Shown here: piece by piece, positions 37,115 through 42,550 of the stretch | Position numbering within the stretch: position 1 is the stretch's first letter | Layout: each line of letters begins with the position of its first letter | Program-made: the position numbers and the translations under genes | The notes under the pieces: generated by a model | The model's database searches: none | Told to the model about the DNA's origin: nothing | The model's input: only the letters and a program-made list of their open reading frames with translations | From: a virus | Reading direction: 5' to 3' (one strand) | Virus record (IMG/VR): IMGVR_UViG_3300020020_000087 | Location: 1-42,550 of that record | DNA length: 42,550 nucleotides

Positions 37115-38481
37115 AGCCGTATCCCCCGGCGATCGGGATCCGGCGGCGGGATGGTGATGCCGGTGCGCTCGGGCGTCCTGACCACGCGCAGCGGGGCCTT
37201 GCGCCACGACAGGCTCAGATACCGGAAGCTGTCGGCCGGGTCCGTCGTCCAGTCGTCGACGTGGCTCTTTTTGAACGACTTCGTCTCGTCGTTCCACTCG
37301 CGCCGATACTGCTCCAGAGCCCCGATGCCGCTAAGGTTACCGACATCACAGCGCGGGTGAAACACACACAAAGGCAGCGTGCGCCGCACCGCGTTGACGC
37401 CGTCGTCGACCGACGCGTCGGGAGCCATCTGAGGGCTGAGGCCCAGCTGTCGCATCGTCTCGACACGCGTGCGGCCAGTACCAATTTCCTTGACGCGCGC
37501 ATCGTGCGGCACCCAATCGATCCCGTGCGTCCAGCCGCGCTCGGCGTAGACCTGTTCGAGGTAGTCGCGGTAATGCTCGAAGCCGACGCCGCTGGCGCTG
37601 TAGTGGTCAAGCACGTAGACCTGCGCGCCGACGCTCGCGAACATCCAGATGCTGGTGCTGTGGCCGACGCCCAGATCCCAGCTGCGATTGACCGGCACGC
37701 CGGGCGGCACGTCGATGTCGGCAATGCGGCCCTCCTCGCGCACGGCCGCCATCTCGCCCGCGTAGAACGTGCCGAGCGTGGCGGCCTGCCAGTCGCACAT
37801 CAGCTCCTGCCGGTACGAGGCCATGCCCTGATCGGCGCCGTACAGCGATTGCATCTCGGCGAGCGTCTCGGCCAGCGTCGTGTCGCTCAGCATGCCGGTG
37901 TCGCGCGCAGTCAGCAGCTCGCAGAACCACGACGGCGTCTTGCTCGCATACTTGAACATCTCGAACGCATGATTTCGGCCGCGCGGCGTGGTGATAAAGA
38001 CAGCCCAGCCGTCGTTTTCTTCGAGCATCGGCCGCGCGAAGGCCCACACACTCGGATTGGATAATGCGTATTCGCTAAAGGTTATTCCCGCGTAGCTGGA
38101 GCCCACGAGAGAAGTATTATAAGTGTCGCTGCCTATAACCTGCCACGTCGAGCCGTTCTTAAACCTCAAGAACATTTCGTTATCGTTCGTGCTTAATCGT
38201 AGCGCCTCCGGGAAGGCCTCGTCGATGCGGCGCATTCCCGTGTGAGGATTAACGGCCGTCCAAATACTTTTACGGCCCTGCCCGAATTCCGGCAGGCAGT
38301 GCGCATAATTGCCGACACGATCGAACGCGGCGATCGCGGCGTTGTGCAGGCACACGTCGTCCTTGCCCGCGCGCCTGTGCCACACGGCTAAAGCCCGCTT
38401 GCCTCCCGCACGCAAAAAACGCCACAGCGGCATTTGATGCTCGCGTGGCGTCCAGCCTCCGAACGGCAATTCTATTTTCAT
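37111..38481 (-). CDS. terL: Terminase large subunit, 456 aa
   Basis: This is the packaging motor ATPase and nuclease. The adenine-binding segment and Walker A lie at the N-terminus (WTPREHQMPLWRFL, VWHRRAGKDD, residues 34-42). Walker B with the catalytic Glu is AGITFSEYAL (131-140), followed by the coupling motif VFITTPRGR. The nuclease domain starts with NRSWDLGVGHSTSIWM (D269) and ends with DDWTTDPADSFRYL, which supplies further acidic residues. It is coupled on both sides by four-base overlaps. Confidence 0.92.
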   Translation of the reverse strand: MKIELPFGGWTPREHQMPLWRFLRAGGKRALAVWHRRAGKDDVCLHNAAIAAFDRVGNYAHCLPEFGQGRKSIWTAVNPHTGMRRIDEAFPEALRLSTNDNEMFLRFKNGSTWQVIGSDTYNTSLVGSSYAGITFSEYALSNPSVWAFARPMLEENDGWAVFITTPRGRNHAFEMFKYASKTPSWFCELLTARDTGMLSDTTLAETLAEMQSLYGADQGMASYRQELMCDWQAATLGTFYAGEMAAVREEGRIADIDVPPGVPVNRSWDLGVGHSTSIWMFASVGAQVYVLDHYSASGVGFEHYRDYLEQVYAERGWTHGIDWVPHDARVKEIGTGRTRVETMRQLGLSPQMAPDASVDDGVNAVRRTLPLCVFHPRCDVGNLSGIGALEQYRREWNDETKSFKKSHVDDWTTDPADSFRYLSLSWRKAPLRVVRTPERTGITIPPPDPDRRGIRL

Positions 38482-38732
38482 CGCTGCGGCGCCTTCGACC
38501 CCTCACCGATATGGCGCACGATAATCTCGATCGTGCCGCCCTCTTTTCCAGTAATCTCCTGCGTCTGCGCGGGCTTGCCCCAGCCGCGATTAAGGATCGA
38601 ATTCGCGGCCGCAACGCGGACGGCGTCGTCGGTGCTCTTTTCAGCGATGCCGCCCAGTATCTCGATCGCCCTGCGCGTATAGCTGCGCGCAAATGACTTC
38701 ACGTCGATGTATTTCCTAGTTTTTGTAGGCAT
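38478..38732 (-). CDS. Putative terminase small subunit-like protein, 84 aa
   Basis: The start is ambiguous: MPTKTRKYID at 38732 or MRYPTQMPTK at 38750. I give the former, with GAGG 12 nt upstream, because the longer form would leave no spacing after its ribosome-binding site. The helical segment FARSYTRRAIEILGGIAEKS, TDDAVRVAAANSILNRGWGK matches small HTH-like proteins immediately preceding TerL in many phages. The C-terminus ITGKEGGTIEIIVRHIGEG may contact TerL. DNA recognition for packaging is inferred from position. Confidence 0.65.
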   Translation of the reverse strand: MPTKTRKYIDVKSFARSYTRRAIEILGGIAEKSTDDAVRVAAANSILNRGWGKPAQTQEITGKEGGTIEIIVRHIGEGSKAPQR

Positions 38733-38919
38733 TTGCGTCGGGTACCTCATCCTCTTGCTTAAGCTTATCGACGTCGCGCCGCAGCTGTGCGATCAGGTTG
38801 TTCAACAGCACCATTTCGCGGGCCAGCCCGAGCACGGCCCCGTGCAATTCCGTCAGGATCGCAGTCCGCGTCGCGAGTTGCGCTGCGTCAATCATGCTGA
38901 CGATTTTCATGTTCGACAT
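38716..38919 (-). CDS. Hypothetical helical protein, 67 aa
   Basis: The protein is helical with heptad-like Leu spacing (LTELHGAVLGLAREMVLLNN, LIAQLRRDVDKLKQEDEVPD), probably a small coiled-coil oligomer. It overlaps the terminase small-subunit-like gene by 17 nt. No family recognised; assistance in packaging is possible from context. Confidence 0.6.
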   Translation of the reverse strand: MSNMKIVSMIDAAQLATRTAILTELHGAVLGLAREMVLLNNLIAQLRRDVDKLKQEDEVPDANAYKN

Positions 38920-38979
38920 GGCGAACGTCCCCGCGCGCGGTCCCGGTCACGGAACCGTGCGCGCGAAAACGTCGAAAAG

Positions 38980-39228
38980 TCAAGGTTTCGGGGGTAACTT
39001 CGGCCGCTTCGGCACCAGCGGCTTGGTCCCCGACATCAGCAGCGCACTGAGCAGCAGCACCGTGGCCACGGGCACGCGCGCCGTGCCCTCGACGTAGCGC
39101 CGCCCCGTGCGCGGGCTGACACCAAGGTATCGCCCCGCTGAACTTTGGTTAAGGCCCAGCGCCGCGATCGCACGCGCGTAGCCGCGCGGCGACAGACTGC
39201 GCGTGTCTTGCCAGCTTGTTTTGTCCAT
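38980..39228 (-). CDS. Small HTH regulator, candidate operator-binding protein, 82 aa
   Basis: AGGAG precedes the ATG at 39228. A helix-turn-helix is clear: GYARAIAALGLNQSSAGRYL followed by GVSPRTGRRYVEGTARVPVA. A basic Pro-rich tail ends in KRPKLPPKP. It is the first gene of the leftward late operon, and its promoter is a diverged copy of the dispersed operator module facing the rightward 39348 gene. It is therefore the best candidate for the protein that binds those sites, either repressing the rightward genes or activating the late operon. Confidence 0.75.
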   Translation of the reverse strand: MDKTSWQDTRSLSPRGYARAIAALGLNQSSAGRYLGVSPRTGRRYVEGTARVPVATVLLLSALLMSGTKPLVPKRPKLPPKP

Positions 39229-39255
39229 GTGTTCGCTCCTGTGTTGGTTTTTCGA

Positions 39256-39322
39256 GACTACAGAAACTAGGCCAATCTGTCAAAAAGGATATTGACAGCC
39301 TAGGTCACGCTGGCCTACAAGT
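39256..39322. promoter_or_regulatory. Divergent promoter-operator, copy 2
   Basis: Rightward, TTGACA (39292-39297) is followed by CCTAGGTCACGCTGGCCTA and a TACAAG -10, with CACCAACAACGGAG leading to the ATG at 39348. Leftward, TTGACA (39283-39278) is followed after 17 bp by TAGTCT (39260-39255 approximately) and encloses GGCCTAGTTT. Both carry the CTAGG/GGCCTAG elements of the module, more degenerate than in copies 1, 3 and 4. Confidence 0.65.
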
Positions 39323-39347
39323 GCATCACCAACAACGGAGAGACGCC

Positions 39348-39566
39348 ATGAACAAGCTGATCACTGCCTACCGCGCCGACCCCACCCTGAAGAACGCCCA
39401 GAAGATCCGCGCGCACGATCGCGCCCACCCGATGTCGCGCAGCGTCCTGTCCAAGGACGACGCGGATCTGGTCGCCGACGCGATCCACAAGGCCAATGCG
39501 GGCCAGATCGAAGACGCCCTGCGCAAGCGCTTCCCCGGCCTCGGCGACAAGCTGATCGTCATCTAA
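39348..39566 (+). CDS. Hypothetical protein, 72 aa
   Basis: The ATG at 39348 follows AACAACGGAGAGACGCC of the conserved leader. The product is charged and helical (MNKLITAYRADPTLKNAQKI, DDADLVADAIHKANAGQIED, ending FPGLGDKLIVI). No family recognised. It is the first of four rightward genes under the repeated module. Confidence 0.7.
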   Translation: MNKLITAYRADPTLKNAQKIRAHDRAHPMSRSVLSKDDADLVADAIHKANAGQIEDALRKRFPGLGDKLIVI

Positions 39567-39591
39567 CCGGCCAACCCAAAGGAACACCAGC

Positions 39592-40089
39592 ATGACCACC
39601 ACCCGCTATCAGGCCTACTACAACGGCAAGCTCGTCGGCGAGCGCGCCACCAAGTCCCACACCTACAGCCACGCCTACGTGGTCCAGCGCGACGAGGCAC
39701 GCGAGCGCGCGAAAGCCTACGATCGCACCGTCACCGCGGACGATCGCAAGACCTACACGTGGCACGCCGACCGCATCCTGCGCGGCGTCGGCGCGCCCTT
39801 CTGGCCCAACGACGCCTACCTCGCGCACATTCGCATCACGGCGGAAGACATCGCCAACGCGCGCAGGGAAACCGAGGGCGGCCTCGACGGCTACGTGGCG
39901 CGCCAACGGCAGGCCATGATCGATCGCTTCGAGGACGAGAGGGCCCGCGGCCGCTTCGCGCCGCGCGTCGGGGGCTGGGCCAGCCGCGCAGACCTCGCCG
40001 TGAAGCAGGGCCGCGCGTACGTCAGCAATGGCGGCATCTTCCTCGGCATCGTCCCGGCCGTGCCCAAGCCCTCCACCAAGAAAACCTGA
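39592..40089 (+). CDS. Hypothetical protein, 165 aa
   Basis: AAAGGAACACCAGC precedes the ATG at 39592. The sequence begins TTTRYQAYYNGKLVGERATK and has a long charged helical region (YVVQRDEARERAKAYDRTVT), then GRFAPRVGGWASRADLAVKQ. It has no promoter module of its own and probably shares the 39292 transcript. No family recognised. Confidence 0.7.
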   Translation: MTTTRYQAYYNGKLVGERATKSHTYSHAYVVQRDEARERAKAYDRTVTADDRKTYTWHADRILRGVGAPFWPNDAYLAHIRITAEDIANARRETEGGLDGYVARQRQAMIDRFEDERARGRFAPRVGGWASRADLAVKQGRAYVSNGGIFLGIVPAVPKPSTKKT

Positions 40090-40098
40090 AACCGGCGC

Positions 40099-40151
40099 TT
40101 GACAGACTAGGTCAGGCTGGCCTAGTCTGTCCCTACCAACAACGGAGCCCT
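40099..40151 (+). promoter_or_regulatory. Promoter-operator module, copy 3
   Basis: TTGACA (40099-40104) and TAGTCT (40123-40128), 18 bp apart, enclose ACAGACTAGG (40102-40111) / CCTAGTCTGT (40121-40130). CCCTACCAACAACGGAG then leads to the ATG at 40155. Confidence 0.8.
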
Positions 40152-40154
40152 GAC

Positions 40155-41009
40155 ATGACCACCCGCACCGACATCCACCGCCCCTCCGCCATCCAGCCGC
40201 ACGAGTACGTGCTGGTCGGCTTCGACTACCTCGGCTCGACCGAGGGCGAGATGTGGGCCTCGCTCGCCAGCCACCGCGACGCCTTCCGCCAGCACCGCGC
40301 CCGCACGGGCGGCACCTTCTCCGGCCACGAGCACGGCGGCACCTGCCACGTCTGCGGCGCCACGGCGCTCTACATTGCGCGCTTCTGGCACCGTCCCAGC
40401 AACACCTACATCTGCACGGGCGAGGACTGCGCCGAGAAGCTCGACATGGGCGACGCGGCCGCCTTCCGCCAATTCCGCGACGCGGCCGCCAAGGGCCGCG
40501 AAGCGATCGCAGGCAAGAAAAAAGCCCGCGCGGCCCTCGCCGCGGCCGGACTAGAACGCGCGTGGGACGTCTACACGGCCCCGGCCGAGACCGACGCCGC
40601 CATGACCCTCAAGGACATCGTCGGCAAACTCGTGCGCTTCGGCTCGATCAGCGACAAGCAGATGGCCTTCGTGGGCAGCCTGCTCGACCGCATCGCACGC
40701 GCCCCCGCGATCGCCGCCCAGCGCGCCGCCGAGGCAGAGGCCGCGGCCCCGGTCCCGGTCAGCGGCGCCCGCATGCTGGTCGAAGGCAAGGTACTCACCC
40801 TGCGCGAGCCCGACGAGAGCGCCGCGTTCCCGGCGTGGAAGATGCTGGTGATGCACAACACCGGCTGGAAGGTCTGGGGCTCGGTCCCGGGCAGCCTCTG
40901 CGGCGTCAAGGTCGGCGACCGCGTGCGCTTCGAGGCCGCCATCAAGGTCTCCGACCGCGACCCCAAGTTTGGTTTCTACAGCCGCCCCACGAAGGCGGCG
41001 GTTGCCTGA
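40155..41009 (+). CDS. Zinc-binding hypothetical protein, 284 aa
   Basis: Residues about 50-100 contain a metal-binding region, FSGHEHGGTCHVCGATALYI followed by NTYICTGEDCAEKL (CxxC...CxxxxC). The middle is Ala-rich and helical (FRDAAAKGREAIAGKKKARA). The C-terminal 80 residues are beta-rich (MLVEGKVLTLREPD, KMLVMHNTGWKVWGSVPGSL, VGDRVRFEAAIKVSDRD), resembling a small OB-like or nucleic-acid-binding barrel. Many phages encode proteins of this layout without known function. It is expressed from module copy 3. Confidence 0.7.
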   Translation: MTTRTDIHRPSAIQPHEYVLVGFDYLGSTEGEMWASLASHRDAFRQHRARTGGTFSGHEHGGTCHVCGATALYIARFWHRPSNTYICTGEDCAEKLDMGDAAAFRQFRDAAAKGREAIAGKKKARAALAAAGLERAWDVYTAPAETDAAMTLKDIVGKLVRFGSISDKQMAFVGSLLDRIARAPAIAAQRAAEAEAAAPVPVSGARMLVEGKVLTLREPDESAAFPAWKMLVMHNTGWKVWGSVPGSLCGVKVGDRVRFEAAIKVSDRDPKFGFYSRPTKAAVA

Positions 41010-41019
41010 AAATAAACAC

Positions 41020-41071
41020 TTGACAGACTAGGCCACGCTGGCCTAGTCTGACCCTACCAACAACGGAGAGC
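41020..41071 (+). promoter_or_regulatory. Promoter-operator module, copy 4 (perfect dyad)
   Basis: TTGACA (41020-41025) precedes the perfect 12-bp inverted repeat CAGACTAGGCCA (41024-41035) / TGGCCTAGTCTG (41039-41050) with the 3-nt centre CGC. TAGTCT within the right arm is the -10. ACCCTACCAACAACGGAG leads to the ATG at 41075. This copy best shows the full operator. Confidence 0.85.
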
Positions 41072-41074
41072 ACC

Positions 41075-41362
41075 ATGACCAACCTGACCAAGATCATCGA
41101 CGACCTCGGCATCCTGAAGGCGCAGATCGCCGAGCTGGAGCTGCAGGAAAAGGCCCTCAAGGCCGCCCTCGCGGACCTGCCCGCGGGCGCCTACGAGGGC
41201 GACGTGTTCCGCCTCTCGGTGTCCGAGAGCGAGCGCGAGACGCTCGACATGGCCGCCGTGCGCGAGCACCTGTCGCGCCAGTTCATCGCGGCGCACACCC
41301 GCGTCACGCCCGTGCGCACCCTCAAGGTCGCGGCCCGCTCGGGCAAGAAACTCGCGGCCTAG
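41075..41362 (+). CDS. Hypothetical coiled-coil protein, 95 aa
   Basis: The first 40 residues are a coiled coil (IIDDLGILKAQIAELELQEK, ALKAALADLPAG). A small beta part follows (GDVFRLSVSESERETLDMAA, VREHLSRQFIAAH). This two-part layout is common in small phage early proteins. It is expressed from module copy 4 and ends just before the terminator. Confidence 0.7.
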   Translation: MTNLTKIIDDLGILKAQIAELELQEKALKAALADLPAGAYEGDVFRLSVSESERETLDMAAVREHLSRQFIAAHTRVTPVRTLKVAARSGKKLAA

Positions 41363-41378
41363 GCCGTGGGGTGAAAGC

Positions 41379-41398
41379 CCCCCTCCCGCGGGAGGGGG
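41379..41398. terminator. Palindromic terminator between convergent genes
   Basis: CCCCCTCCCG and CGGGAGGGGG form a perfect 20-bp palindrome. It is placed 17 bp after the rightward gene (41362) and 17 bp after the leftward gene (41415), so it separates the two convergent units. T-tracts are short (TTCTC on the plus strand). Confidence 0.75.
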
Positions 41399-41414
41399 TT
41401 CTCGCCCCTCCCCG

Positions 41415-41906
41415 CTAGGTGCCTGCCTTCGGCAGGTCCGCCAACTCCTCCACGTACGCGTCGTAGGCGTCCCCCTCCAGCCCCGGCTGGAAGGGGGCGC
41501 CGCGGTGTTTGTGCATCAGCGTCAACATCGCATCGATCAGCGTGTCCGCGCGCACGTGCCCGGCCACGGCCACGTCACGCTCGCGCTGGCAGCGTTCGAC
41601 CTGCGTCTGCAGCTGGCTCGACGCCAGCTGCAGGGCCGCGAGCTCGGCGCGTACGCCGCGCAGGTCGGCCTCTGTCGCCTGCAGGGCCGATCGCAGCTGC
41701 TCGCGCTCGCGCTCGGCCTCCTCGATTGCGGCGAGCCCGGCCTCGACCCTCGCCGAACGCGACGGCAGCGCCCGCAGCACGTCCGCATTGCGCTGCGCCC
41801 GCTCCATTGCGGCCTCAAGGCCGCCACGCACGGCCTCGGCCCCGCTCCGCTCGGCCAAGCGCGCCCGCGCGGCCTGAAATGTCTCCGTTCCATTACCTTG
41901 CATCAT
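41415..41906 (-). CDS. Hypothetical coiled-coil protein, 163 aa
   Basis: The start MMQGNGTETF at 41906 overlaps the upstream stop and follows AAGGAAACAACGCA. Residues about 35-115 are a coiled coil (LAAIEEAEREREQLRSALQA, TEADLRGVRAELAALQLASS). Further on, RADTLIDAMLTLMHKHRGAP and DAYDAYVEELADLPKAGT complete the protein. It is the last gene of the leftward early operon. No family recognised. Confidence 0.7.
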   Translation of the reverse strand: MMQGNGTETFQAARARLAERSGAEAVRGGLEAAMERAQRNADVLRALPSRSARVEAGLAAIEEAEREREQLRSALQATEADLRGVRAELAALQLASSQLQTQVERCQRERDVAVAGHVRADTLIDAMLTLMHKHRGAPFQPGLEGDAYDAYVEELADLPKAGT

Positions 41907-42181
41907 TGCGTTGTTTCCTTTGATGTTGAAGCGGCCCTGACCATGGCCCCATGCTCCAGTATCGGGATCAGCGCGGCGGTCACTTCCGCTTGCCCTTTCA
42001 ACATGATTTTCCGCTCCCCGGCATCGTCGCTGTGCAGGATCGCCATGATCGCCGTGAGAACCGCGAGGCAGCCCCCGACTTGGTTCGTCGGGAGCCCCTC
42101 GAATATCTCGGTAACCTCCATGGCCAGTTCGTACCACTCGTCGATCGCCGCCTTGACGCGCGTGTCAGCCTTCCCCGTCAT
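41903..42181 (-). CDS. Hypothetical helical protein, 92 aa
   Basis: I start at MTGKADTRVKAAIDEWYELA (42181), which has GGAGG 8 nt upstream and overlaps the signal-peptide gene's stop (ATGA); the longer frame would run back through that gene. The body is helical, with a hydrophobic run (GGCLAVLTAIMAIL) and HSDDAGERKIMLKGQAEVTA. No family recognised. Confidence 0.7.
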   Translation of the reverse strand: MTGKADTRVKAAIDEWYELAMEVTEIFEGLPTNQVGGCLAVLTAIMAILHSDDAGERKIMLKGQAEVTAALIPILEHGAMVRAASTSKETTQ

Positions 42182-42550
42182 CGCCTGCACCTCCACTGCT
42201 TGCCCGACCACACCGTCCGCAGGCCGTGCCGCAGACACGTGGCCTGATCCGGTCGGCGGATTGAAGCCACGCGAACCCGCTCGGGCTTCGCCTCGGCGGA
42301 AGCGGAAACGGTATCCGGGGGGCGACCGGGCCGCTCCAGCGTTACGGAGCTCGCTGATACGTTTTCGATGCGCACGGGTCCCCCACCTGCCTGTCGCCTC
42401 AAAAGCTCCTCCACGGGCTCCCAGCGTTGCTCAAACGTGTGAATAATTTCGACCCTCACCGTGCGCTCGCCCGGAAGCGGGTCCGCCGCGTAGGCGGGGT
42501 GGCGGTCCTGTATTTTCTCGCGGGCGGGCTGCGCCGCCGCGGGCAGTGTC
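42178..42550 (-). CDS. Signal-peptide protein, C-terminal part
   Basis: This is the remainder of the gene that begins at 264 and runs off the left end. Bases 42334-42550 repeat its middle, and 42333-42178 are unique and encode the C-terminus (RPGRPPDTVSASAEAKPERV, then RRPDQATCLRHGLRTVW and the last residues). In the repeat copy base 42423 makes a Trp codon where the left copy has Gly (EQRWEP versus EQRGEP). The frame is open to the end of the window, and the signal peptide is encoded only at the left end. Confidence 0.8.
   Translation of the reverse strand, partial: TLPAAAQPAREKIQDRHPAYAADPLPGERTVRVEIIHTFEQRWEPVEELLRRQAGGGPVRIENVSASSVTLERPGRPPDTVSASAEAKPERVRVASIRRPDQATCLRHGLRTVWSGKQWRCRR
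42334..42550. repeat. Terminal direct repeat, right copy
   Basis: This is the second copy of bases 1-217, with the single difference at 42423 (a here, c at base 90). It coincides exactly with the end of the window, as expected when a circular or terminally redundant genome is written as a linear sequence. Confidence 0.95.

Noticed and set aside
1-42550. Integrase, attachment site, tRNA, RNA polymerase or DNA polymerase genes
   Set aside because: I looked for their characteristic motifs in all sizeable frames and in the gaps and saw none. Short tRNAs cannot be excluded by eye.

Overview
The window is an essentially complete genome of a small tailed phage with a podovirus-like gene set, shown with its two ends overlapping. 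Bases 1-217 recur at 42334-42550 with one mismatch, and one signal-peptide gene runs off the left end and finishes on the right, so the map closes on itself with about 42,333 unique bases. High G+C, a GcrA-family regulator (a family otherwise known from Alphaproteobacteria) and other alphaproteobacterial-looking small regulators point to an alphaproteobacterial, probably rhizobial-type, host. I see no integrase, DNA polymerase, RNA polymerase, tRNA or CRISPR array.

Layout. (1) A leftward early/replication operon starts at a divergent promoter near 8.43 kb. It runs through a dozen very small ORFs, three small DNA-binding proteins (LuxR-type HTH, a 66-residue HTH-like protein, GcrA), a VRR-NUC nuclease, a RecB-like PD-(D/E)XK nuclease, a putative ssDNA-binding protein and a primase-polymerase/helicase. 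It then crosses the sequence ends and stops at a palindromic terminator at 41379-41398. (2) Rightward accessory genes lie at 8480-9879 and 10225-10641, closed by strong hairpin terminators at 9886-9921 and 10650-10675. (3) A leftward late operon of about 28.5 kb runs from 39228 to 10675. In order it encodes a small HTH protein, two small proteins (one terminase-small-subunit-like), TerL, a sigma-region-4 protein, portal, an ADP-ribosyltransferase-like protein and its partner, repeat-rich surface proteins, scaffold, major capsid, adaptor and tail proteins, two S74/fibre proteins, a GH25 endolysin and a holin-like protein. (4) A short rightward set at 39348-41362 converges on the 41379 terminator.

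Regulation. Four rightward genes (starting at 9004, 39348, 40155 and 41075) have a near-identical upstream module: TTGACA, an interrupted palindrome built on CTAGGCCA/TGGCCTAG, a TAGTCT-like -10, then CTACCAACAACGGAG and a start codon 24-25 nt after the dyad. A fifth, diverged copy faces the 82-residue HTH gene at 39228, which makes that protein the natural candidate to bind all of them. The phage also carries a GcrA homologue and a protein with a clear sigma-70 region 4 whose -35-contacting residues are altered, between terminase and portal. Together these suggest extensive reprogramming of host RNA polymerase by a phage that lacks its own. A separate feature is the chain of small early ORFs joined by repeated DNA cassettes that encode the C-terminal tail of one protein and the ribosome-binding site of the next.
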